From Paracidovorax cattleyae (GTDB lineage Bacteria; Pseudomonadota; Gammaproteobacteria; Burkholderiales; Burkholderiaceae_C): a stretch of 64,000 nucleotides of DNA. The translations under genes were made by a program, and so were the position numbers. Below, in pieces: positions 24,440 to 31,546 of the stretch (position 1 is its first letter; each line of letters begins with the position of its first letter). Below the pieces are notes generated by a model, which ran no database searches, had not been told where the DNA came from, and worked only from the letters and a program-made list of their open reading frames with translations. The stretch spans positions 38,126 to 102,125 of the forward strand of contig NZ_FNJL01000021.1 of assembly GCF_900104515.1 (NCBI RefSeq), in the 5' to 3' direction.

Positions 24440-24590
24440 TCCCTCTCTCCTATCAACCCAAACAAAAAGCATCCATCATAGAGATCCAAAACCAATGCAA
24501 ATCAAATCCCCAGCGTAGCCAGTGCGGGCCACCACGCATGACTTGGAAGGGTTGTGACTCCTGCGATAATGCCCGATACACCGCAAAAAT

Positions 24591-24647
24591 ATGCCAAAGC
24601 CAGTATCTTGAAAAAATTGGCTTTGGCATATATATTGGCCTTTGCCG
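24591..24647. promoter_or_regulatory. 12-bp palindromic operator upstream of orphan HipB-like gene
   Basis: ATGCCAAAGCCA (24591-24602) and TGGCTTTGGCAT (24618-24629) form a perfect 12-bp inverted repeat separated by 15 AT-rich bases. A third related half-site, TTGGCCTTTGCC, covers about 24635-24646, just before the start codon at 24658. This is the layout of an autoregulated HipB-type operator. Confidence 0.68.
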
Positions 24648-24657
24648 ATAAAACCAC

Positions 24658-25044
24658 ATGGACTATCCCCTCCACCTGACCAGCCAGCTCCGCGAGCATC
24701 TGCGAGCACTCCGGAAGGCGCGCGGCCTCACCCAGGCCGCCCTCGGACAGATGCTGGGCGTAGGGCAGGCCCGTGTCGCAGAGATCGAAGGCAACCCGGG
24801 CGTCGTGAGCGTCGAACAGTTGATGAAGGTGCTCTCCGCATTGCGCGCATCCCTGGTGTTGAGGGATGACCACACGCTCGAAGCCACCGCAAGCCAATCG
24901 GATGCGGCTCCCTTGTCCTTCACGGCTTCGGCCAACAAACCCCGCAAGCCAGCCAGGCAGTCCACGAATAAAGCCCCGATCGTTGACGTCTCATCACCCT
25001 CCGGACGGAGCGTCACCATCCGACCCAGGAAGGGCTCTTGGTGA
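24658..25044 (+). CDS. HipB-like XRE regulator without HipA partner
   Basis: A 128-residue XRE-family DNA-binding protein. The helix-turn-helix covers about residues 10-60 (LREHLRALRKARGLTQAALGQMLGVGQARVAEIEGNPGVVSVEQLMKVL). A helical dimerisation part and an unstructured, Ala/Lys-rich tail follow. This resembles HipB. The next 230 bp hold no kinase gene, only an 11-codon open frame, so the toxin partner is missing or elsewhere. It probably represses itself through the palindrome described upstream. Confidence 0.78.
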   Translation: MDYPLHLTSQLREHLRALRKARGLTQAALGQMLGVGQARVAEIEGNPGVVSVEQLMKVLSALRASLVLRDDHTLEATASQSDAAPLSFTASANKPRKPARQSTNKAPIVDVSSPSGRSVTIRPRKGSW

Positions 25045-25191
25045 TGGTGGTGCTGCCGGGGCTTCCCGAGCACATCTGAACCTCGATTGCGAAAGGCATG
25101 CGGGGCCAGCCTCTTGGAAGCTGCCAACCTCTTTTGATCGCAGGCGTGTGGCCCGCTCATGATCCCCCGAGGCCGCGCCGAGCTGCACCCA

Positions 25192-25236
25192 CCAAGCAAA
25201 AAGCCCCTGGTCCATAAGAACCAAAGGCTTTGCTGG
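25192..25236 (-). terminator. Rho-independent terminator after HNH nuclease gene
   Basis: On the minus strand AGCAAAGCC, a loop with GGTTC...GGACC, and GGGCTTTTTGCT form an interrupted hairpin with a run of five T. Eighteen bases at 25192-25209 (CCAAGCAAAAAGCCCCTG) are identical to 38218-38235 beside the tRNA-Phe insertion site. Confidence 0.55.
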
Positions 25237-25275
25237 TCATGCGTTGCCGCGCCACACCGAGAGCCCCAGGCCATT

Positions 25276-26262
25276 TCATAGATGCTCCAAAAAGCTGGAG
25301 CGCAGCAACACATTCTCGCGATGGAATTCGAGGAAGCGCTTCTGCCCGCTTGAAAAGGCACCGACATTCCAAGGCCGCCGGGGATCAAGCCCCATGCGGA
25401 CCAGCGAATCCTGATCCGCGACCGGAGAGAAGATCACCTGCCCATCGTCGTCGAACGCAATGAACCCACGGTCGAACAGATGATCCATGCTTGGGGTGAG
25501 AAGCAGACCATTTTCACCATCGAGCCGCTCTTCGTTTGTGGCATCTCGCCAGGGTTTGCAGTGACTGGCTCGCAGGTGCTCTTCCCTTGTCACACCCGTG
25601 ATCCGGCAAGCTCGCTCTATAGCCATGACACGCCCCTTGAAGACGCCTTGTCCTCTGCGCGCCAGCACCAGGGCTTGGCGGTCTGTCTCGGACAAGCTGG
25701 CGTCGGTCTGGACGCGTTGAAGCTCGTGCTCTTCCCATTGGACAAGCCCCACCGCAGAGACGATAGTTTGAGGTCTGTCTGCGACACGGAAGCCTTTCAC
25801 CAAGTCATGGGCTTCAGCCCCGAGCAGATCGATCAAGGCCGCCGCCAGACGCTCAGGAAGGCGCGTCAGGTACACGCTCTGCAGTCCCACTCCGTTGGGC
25901 CGCAAAGGGGCGTATCGCTCCGGTAGCAGTGGTGCCAGCACCGCCATGTGGGAGGCGGGCCGCATAGGCGCCCGAAGGGGATGGAAATGCACATCCAAGC
26001 GCCAGCCGATCTGACCCCAGTAGGCTCCGGTCTGCCCAAACTCCAACGGCTTTGGGGCCTCGTACGCATGCGATTCTGCGATGCCGATGGCTCGGATCAC
26101 GGTGTCCGCGAATGAAAAGACCACATCGCCAGGAGCCACCTCGCGCATGAAATCGTAAAACGGATTTCTTGCCTGGTTGGCCTTGCGCTTGGGCGACCAA
26201 AGATATCCGCCCCGCACCTCATGGCGGTATGTTTGGTTCTGATTGACCCACCAGTAACGCAT
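25276..26262 (-). CDS. HNH endonuclease with EVE-like N-terminal domain
   Basis: A 328-residue two-domain protein. Residues 1-95 (MRYWWVNQNQTYRHEVRGGYLWSPKR..., APGDVVFSFADTVIRAIGIA) have the strand-rich pattern of EVE/PUA-like modified-base readers. Residues about 218-280 form an HNH_2-type nuclease (REEHLRASHCKPWRDATNEERLDGENGLLLTPSMDHLFDRGFIAFDDDGQV) with candidate catalytic His234, Asn251 and His261. This architecture fits a modification-dependent (type IV-like) restriction enzyme. The assignment of the front domain is inference from sequence pattern. It lies in the low-GC accessory patch. Confidence 0.72.
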   Translation of the reverse strand: MRYWWVNQNQTYRHEVRGGYLWSPKRKANQARNPFYDFMREVAPGDVVFSFADTVIRAIGIAESHAYEAPKPLEFGQTGAYWGQIGWRLDVHFHPLRAPMRPASHMAVLAPLLPERYAPLRPNGVGLQSVYLTRLPERLAAALIDLLGAEAHDLVKGFRVADRPQTIVSAVGLVQWEEHELQRVQTDASLSETDRQALVLARRGQGVFKGRVMAIERACRITGVTREEHLRASHCKPWRDATNEERLDGENGLLLTPSMDHLFDRGFIAFDDDGQVIFSPVADQDSLVRMGLDPRRPWNVGAFSSGQKRFLEFHRENVLLRSSFLEHL

Positions 26263-26457
26263 GTCCTCCTCCTGCCCTCCCGGTGTTGCCGAGCCACCCA
26301 ACCCCGCCGCGCACCCCTTCGCTTATTTTGGCAGCCCGTCAGGTCCGGCGTAGGTATAGCCCTCGACCTTCTCTCCCTTGCACAGCGACTGCATGTCCCG
26401 CGCCAGAAAAGGCAGCAGGTTGTTCAGACCATAGTTGAGCGTCGTCACGTACTCGCC

Positions 26458-26973
26458 TTACGCCCCCCAGATATTGGACTTGTCGCCATGGGCGCGGTAA
26501 TACTTCTGCTGCAGCACACCGTTGCGATCCGCAAATTCGGCCTTCACCGCCACCATGCTGAAAATCTTCATGCCGACATGCCAGGTGTATGCCCGCGTCA
26601 AGGTAGTCCGCACAGTCAGGCCATCTGCTGCAGGAGCGCCGTCCGGCGGCGTGCTCCCGATGGTGTAACCGAAGGCTTTGAGTTGCTTGAGTCCCTCGGT
26701 CATCCACGGGCTGACGCCTTCCGCCAGAAGTGGGCCGCTGAACGACTGCCCTATGGTTTCCTTGTTTTGCCGGGCATCTGAAGCAGGTGCGATGTGCAGG
26801 ACACAAGGGCTGGCCTGAAAGGACGACATGGTGCCCGCCTCGCTCTCGCTCGGGTCGTATGTCATCTTCACGGCATATGCAGAGTCGGTGTCAGGCACTG
26901 CAGGTTGCGCAGCAGCGGCCGTGCTGAGCAGAAGAACGGCCAGGCCGGTAATCCGTTTGGTTATTTGATGCAT
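26458..26973 (-). CDS. Exported protein, shortened by an in-frame stop codon
   Basis: A 171-residue secreted protein with a signal peptide (ITKRITGLAVLLLSTAAAAQPAV). The rest is a compact, strand-rich domain without a family I recognise (VRTTLTRAYTWHVGMKIFSMVAVKAEFADRNGVLQQKYYRAHGDKSNIWGA). Directly beyond the TAA at 26458-26460 the same frame stays open for 44 more codons (GEYVTTLNYGLNNLLPFLAR..., ending GPDGLPK) to a TAA at 26323, with normal coding base use. The gene therefore looks truncated by a nonsense change. It follows the lipoprotein gene by 14 bp. Confidence 0.68.
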   Translation of the reverse strand: MHQITKRITGLAVLLLSTAAAAQPAVPDTDSAYAVKMTYDPSESEAGTMSSFQASPCVLHIAPASDARQNKETIGQSFSGPLLAEGVSPWMTEGLKQLKAFGYTIGSTPPDGAPAADGLTVRTTLTRAYTWHVGMKIFSMVAVKAEFADRNGVLQQKYYRAHGDKSNIWGA

Positions 26974-26987
26974 GTCGGTTCCCGGAA

Positions 26988-27869
26988 TCATTGCTGCGCT
27001 GTCGTCGCGAGGCTGCCGCTGTGCGGCAAGGAGTAGAGCTTCATGTCGGAGCCCAGCAGGATGGCCCGGCCGTTGCCCGTCTTCAGTACCTGGCCCTTGA
27101 TCTCCCCTTTACCCATACCCTGGTTGAACGGGAAAGTCTGGAGATTCTTCTCATCAGGCGCTTTGGCGGCCACGTCGATGTCCAGCATCACCATCCGGAC
27201 GGTTTCTGCAATGGACTCGCGCATGGCATTGCGAAAAGGAGCCGCCCCTTGCGCCGCCCACAGCGCGAGCGATTCCCTGTCGCCAGGCCCCACAGGCGCC
27301 GATTGATAGCGAATTTGCCCGCACTGGCTCGGCATCTGGGAATCCGATTCGCCGGGCCGCAGCCAGATGCCAACCATTGACTCCACGTCGAACGTGCGGA
27401 AGTCCATGCTTAACGTGTATCTGGGAAGGATGACCAGCAACGCCTGTCCCGGCTGGAGATCGGAGCGCAACCGGGCGAGTTCGTCTTTCGACACGAAGCG
27501 GGGCGTCGTCGTAAACCGGCTGATCTTGATCGGATAGGCGGAAAGTTCCTTCTGGATCGATTCGTTGAATTCCTTGCGGTAATCCACATCCTCGATGGCG
27601 GCATAGAAAGGGCCGAGCGCGCTTTGAGACTCCTTTACCCGGTTGTTCGTGATGTGGCTGTCGATCATGGCGCCGATAAGGCCATTGGCTGCCCCGGCCG
27701 TAGACGGTTGCACAGCGGCAATCACTTCGTCCTGCACCACCACCACATGGGCCGTGAGTTCGGTGACCTTGCCGCGTTGCTCGGGGGTCAGGCTCGTCCG
27801 CAGGGGCGACGCGCACGCGCCAAGGAGCAGCGCGATGGAAAGCATCGCGATGAGTCGTAATCGGTACAT
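26988..27869 (-). CDS. Lipoprotein of unknown function
   Basis: A 293-residue lipoprotein. The leader MYRLRLIAMLSIALLLGACASP has a clear lipobox, LGAC. The mature part contains ELTAHVVVVQDEVIAAVQPSTAGAANGLIGAMIDSHITNNR and a middle rich in strands (LVILPRYTLSMDFRTFDVESMVGIWLRPG). No known family is evident. The start at 27869 gives the leader directly; longer frames do not. It is the first gene of a two-gene unit with the exported protein downstream, so both are probably envelope partners. Confidence 0.72.
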   Translation of the reverse strand: MYRLRLIAMLSIALLLGACASPLRTSLTPEQRGKVTELTAHVVVVQDEVIAAVQPSTAGAANGLIGAMIDSHITNNRVKESQSALGPFYAAIEDVDYRKEFNESIQKELSAYPIKISRFTTTPRFVSKDELARLRSDLQPGQALLVILPRYTLSMDFRTFDVESMVGIWLRPGESDSQMPSQCGQIRYQSAPVGPGDRESLALWAAQGAAPFRNAMRESIAETVRMVMLDIDVAAKAPDEKNLQTFPFNQGMGKGEIKGQVLKTGNGRAILLGSDMKLYSLPHSGSLATTAQQ

Positions 27870-28464
27870 GAAGACTTTCAACAGGGATGGATTGGCTCTG
27901 ACTGGCGCGTCGCTCTGACGGAGCTGCGCCAATTTCTTGCTTCAGAGGGCAATCAGTCATGCCTCACTGATGAGTAATTATATTTTCATATAGTTACGTC
28001 AGAAAAATAAAGATACAAACATGAGCGCCACGAGGTTAGCGATGCAGGTGCGGGCGCGGCAGTCCTACGCGACCTGGCCCGACACGCCTCCAGAGTGGGC
28101 ACTTCACGACCGCCCGCATATCTACGTCCAGGAGACACCCCAATGGCCACCGATCCCGCGCACCACCCCTTGCACCAGGTCCCCGATGAACTGCCGCGTC
28201 CGCCCGGAGACCTCCCTCCCGCGCCACCCCCTTCACAGCCACCGGCACCATCCAGCCCTGCAGCGGCAGACCACTGACAGGCTGTCGCTTCAGGCCAGCC
28301 GTTGATCGCTGTTACGAAAACGCGGTTTCAACGCAGCCACTCCTACACAGCGGAAGGCTCCTGGCCGACCGACTTGCAGCGAACGGGACTCGAAGAATGC
28401 GTGGGCCACCGACACCCGCATTCCACCCGCCCACCCATCGTTGGGCCCACCAGCGAGCCGATCC
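27870..28464. other. Gene-poor AT-rich interval at island border
   Basis: 595 bp between the divergent lipoprotein and sugar dehydrogenase genes. The segment around 27970-28020 is strongly AT-rich (AATTATATTTTCATATAGTT) and is a good promoter candidate. One possible small gene is annotated separately at 28143. I see no RNA gene or strong hairpin in the remainder. Confidence 0.4.
28143..28277 (+). CDS. Possible small proline-rich protein (44 aa)
   Basis: An ATG with an AGGAG site 9 bases upstream opens a 44-codon frame for a Pro/His-rich peptide (MATDPAHHPLHQVPDELPRPP...). It has no domain and low complexity. The ribosome-binding site and good spacing are the only support; the frame could also be chance in GC-rich DNA. 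Confidence 0.35.
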   Translation: MATDPAHHPLHQVPDELPRPPGDLPPAPPPSQPPAPSSPAAADH

Positions 28465-29739
28465 ATGCCCTTCCCTGCATTCCCGCTCCGTGCCGCCGCC
28501 ACCCTGTTGTCCCTCGCCGCCTGCAGCCTCGCCGCGCAGGCGCAGCTCCCGCCCGGCGATGGCCCCACCCCCGTGACGGGCGGCGTGCTCGAACCCACGC
28601 CCGTGCGCTTCGATGAGTCGCTGCTCGGGCAGCTGCGCGTGCCCGCCGGCTTCAAGGTGTCGGTGTTCGCCAGGGACCTGAACAACGTGCGCTGGCTGGC
28701 CGTCGCGCCCAATGGCGACGTGTACGCCAGCCGCCGCGAGCAGGGCGACGTGCTGTGGCTGCGCGACAGCGATGGCGACGGCCGCGCGGACCAGCAGAAG
28801 GTGGTGCTGCAGAACGCGAAGTACGCACACGGCCTTGCGCTGCGTGACGGCAAGCTGTACCTCGTGACCGACAAGAAGCTCATGGTGGCCGACGTGCAGC
28901 CGGACGGCACGCTCTCGGCCCCGCGCATCCTCGCCGACGACCTGCCCGATGCCGGCCAGCACCCCAACCGCACCATCGCCTTCGGGCCCGACGGCTGGCT
29001 GTACCTCACCGTGGGCTCCACCTGCAACAACTGCCGCGAGACCAACGGGGAATCGGCCACGATGCTGCGCATGCGCCCGGACGGCTCGGGCCGCGAAGTG
29101 GTGGCGCAGGGGCTGCGCAACACCATCGGCTTCGGCTGGCATCCGCGCACCGGCGTGCTCTACGGCTTCGACCACGGCTCCGACTTCCAGGGCGACGACA
29201 CGCCGCCCGAAGAACTCAATGCCATCCTCCCCAACAAGCACTACGGCTGGCCCTACTGCTGGGGCGACCGGCAGGTGACGAAGTTCCAGGTCAACGAACC
29301 GCCGAACACCACCAAGGCGGATTTCTGCCCCACGACCGAAGCACCGCTGCTGCAGTACACCGCCCATGCCGCGCCGATCGGCTTCGTCTTCTACACGGGC
29401 GAGCAGTTCCCGCAGCAGTACCGCGGCGATGCCTTCGTCGCCTTCCGCGGCTCGTGGAACCGCTCGCAGCCCAGCGGCTACAACGTGGTGCGGGTGCGCT
29501 TCGACGCCGACGGCCGCCCCACCGGCACGGAGGAATTCGCCACGGGCTGGCTCATGTCCACGCCCGCCGCGGTGGCATCGCAGCCCGGCCCCGCTGCAGC
29601 GCCCGCGGAGCAGGACAAGGCCCGCCGGCCCGCGCAGTTCGGCCGCCTCGCAGGCCTCGCCCAGGCGCGCGACGGCGCCCTGCTGCTCGCCGAGGACCAG
29701 AACGGCGTGATCTACCGCATCAGCCACGGCAACCGCTGA
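28465..29739 (+). CDS. PQQ-type soluble sugar (sorbosone) dehydrogenase
   Basis: A 424-residue exported six-bladed propeller enzyme of the soluble glucose/L-sorbosone dehydrogenase family, which uses PQQ as cofactor. The signal peptide ends near SLAAQAQ. Family motifs are the opening GFKVSVFARDLNNVRWLAVAPNGDVYAS, then HPNRTIAFGPDGWLYLTVGSTCNNC, GLRNTIGFGWHPRTGVLYGFDHGSD, and YGWPYCWGDRQ. The two Cys pairs (CNNC, and C at YCWG/FCPT) may form disulphides. It acts in the periplasm. The downstream SOD fusion gene starts 42 bp later and is probably cotranscribed. Confidence 0.85.
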   Translation: MPFPAFPLRAAATLLSLAACSLAAQAQLPPGDGPTPVTGGVLEPTPVRFDESLLGQLRVPAGFKVSVFARDLNNVRWLAVAPNGDVYASRREQGDVLWLRDSDGDGRADQQKVVLQNAKYAHGLALRDGKLYLVTDKKLMVADVQPDGTLSAPRILADDLPDAGQHPNRTIAFGPDGWLYLTVGSTCNNCRETNGESATMLRMRPDGSGREVVAQGLRNTIGFGWHPRTGVLYGFDHGSDFQGDDTPPEELNAILPNKHYGWPYCWGDRQVTKFQVNEPPNTTKADFCPTTEAPLLQYTAHAAPIGFVFYTGEQFPQQYRGDAFVAFRGSWNRSQPSGYNVVRVRFDADGRPTGTEEFATGWLMSTPAAVASQPGPAAAPAEQDKARRPAQFGRLAGLAQARDGALLLAEDQNGVIYRISHGNR

Positions 29740-29781
29740 CCGGCGGACTTCGCTCCTTCCCCACATTCCCTGCGTGCCGCC

Positions 29782-31314
29782 ATGAACCATCCCTTCCGCC
29801 TCTCCTCCCTCGCCGGTGCCTGCGCCACGGGCGCCGCCGCCCTGCTGCTCGGTGGCTGCGCCGCCCTGCAGAACTACGACATGCCCACCGCGCAGAACGC
29901 CATCGGCATCCCCGGCAGCGACGGCACGGCGACCGACATGGGCGCGCCCGATGCGACCTCGGCCGTCGTGGCGTTGAAAACCGCCGCAGGCGCCCCGGCC
30001 GGCCGTGCCCTGCTCACGCAACTGCCGCAGGGCGGCGGCGTGGAGATCGCGATCGAGGTGCAGGACATGGCCCCGGGCCTGCACGGTTTCCACATCCACG
30101 CGAACGGCGAGTGCGCTCCCGGGCCCGATGCCGCCACGGGGCGCGTCGTCGATTTCGGTGCCGCGGGCGGCCATTTCGATCCCTACACGACGCGCAACCA
30201 CGGCCGCCCGGGCCAGTCGCCGTACGAGGCGCACGCGGGCGAGGCGCCCAACATCCAGGTGGGCGCAGACGGCAGGGGATCGCTGCGGTTCACCAACCCG
30301 CACGTGACCCTGCTCGCGGGCAAGACCTCGGTGCTCGGGCGCACCCTCATCGTCCACGAGAAGCAGGACGACTACGCCAGCGACCCGGCCGGCAACTCCG
30401 GCAGCCGCCTGGCCTGCGGCCTGATCGAGCCGGCCGCGCCCAGCATGGTGCAGGGACGCGCCACCCTCGAAGGCGCCAACGCCTATCCCGAAGGCATCGC
30501 CGTCGATCCGCGCACGGGCATCGCCTATGTCGGCTCCAGCACCGAAGGCCACCTCTACCGCATCGCACGGGGCACGCAGAAGGCCGAGCGCTTCCAGCTC
30601 GGCGGCTCGCCGGGCCGCCAGGCCGCCCTGGGCATGAAGGTGGACGGCAATGGCCGCCTGTGGGTGGCGGGCGGCGCCACCGACACCGTGGCCGTGGTGG
30701 ACCTGCAGAGCGCCGCGACGCTCGCCGTCATCGAAGGGCCGAAGGACGGACAGGCGTTCCTCAACGACATCGCGCTCGCGCCCCAGCATGCGTACGTCAC
30801 CGACTCCTTCCGGCCCGTGCTCTGGCGCATCGCCACGGCACCCGGTGCGCCCGCCGCGCTGGAACCATGGCTCGATCTGCGCAACACGCCGATCCGCTAC
30901 CAGCCGAACCAGATGAACCTGAACGGCATCGTGGCCTCCGCGGACGGCCACCGCCTGCTCGCCGTGCAGCATGCGACCGGCCAGCTCTGGCGCATCGATA
31001 CCGGCACGCGCGACGTGGCCGAAGTCCGCCTCGAAGGCGGCGACCTGCGCAACGGGGACGGGCTCGTGCTCGCAGGCCCCGGCGATCTCTACGTCATGCG
31101 CAACGCGAACAACGAACTGGTGCGTGTCGCCCTCACCAGCGACTGGGGCAGCGGCCGCATCGTGCAACGCCTGCGTGATCCGCGGCTGAAGTACCCGACC
31201 ACGGCCGCCCTGCACGGCTCCGCACTGCTGGTGGTGAACGGGCAGCTCGACAGGCAGAAGGCGCCGCCTCCGCAGCTGCCTTTCGACGTGCTGCGCATCG
31301 CCCTGCCGCGCTGA
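29782..31314 (+). CDS. Cu/Zn superoxide dismutase fused to beta-propeller, lipoprotein
   Basis: A 510-residue lipoprotein (lipobox LGGC, Cys26) joining two modules. Residues about 55-217 are a Cu/Zn-SOD domain: GFHIHANGEC gives His104 and His106, AGGHFDP gives His131, with His140, His151 and the second copper-site His192, and the disulphide Cys111/Cys212. The zinc Asp of the family (HxGD) is Glu154 here (HAGE). Residues about 225-510 are a propeller of the SMP-30/NHL sort (YPEGIAVDPRTGIAYVGSS, NGRLWVAGG, LNGIVASADGHRLLAV). A SOD-propeller fusion is uncommon to my knowledge. Confidence 0.82.
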   Translation: MNHPFRLSSLAGACATGAAALLLGGCAALQNYDMPTAQNAIGIPGSDGTATDMGAPDATSAVVALKTAAGAPAGRALLTQLPQGGGVEIAIEVQDMAPGLHGFHIHANGECAPGPDAATGRVVDFGAAGGHFDPYTTRNHGRPGQSPYEAHAGEAPNIQVGADGRGSLRFTNPHVTLLAGKTSVLGRTLIVHEKQDDYASDPAGNSGSRLACGLIEPAAPSMVQGRATLEGANAYPEGIAVDPRTGIAYVGSSTEGHLYRIARGTQKAERFQLGGSPGRQAALGMKVDGNGRLWVAGGATDTVAVVDLQSAATLAVIEGPKDGQAFLNDIALAPQHAYVTDSFRPVLWRIATAPGAPAALEPWLDLRNTPIRYQPNQMNLNGIVASADGHRLLAVQHATGQLWRIDTGTRDVAEVRLEGGDLRNGDGLVLAGPGDLYVMRNANNELVRVALTSDWGSGRIVQRLRDPRLKYPTTAALHGSALLVVNGQLDRQKAPPPQLPFDVLRIALPR

Positions 31315-31546
31315 GGCCATCCGGGCCGGGCGCGTACAGAACGACGCAACGGTTTCCGGTGGGGCCCCTGCCGAGCTCGGCATGGCCTCCTACTCCGCCG
31401 CCACGGTCCGGCTGACGCCTGCGGCCGGACCGCCACGCGCACAGTGGAGCACCCCTTCACACCGCCGTGGCCCGCATGCGCCTCCATCACGCCTCCTCCC
31501 TTTTTGTCCGCCACACGGCGGGCAGTGCTCCGGCCAGGGAGGCGCG

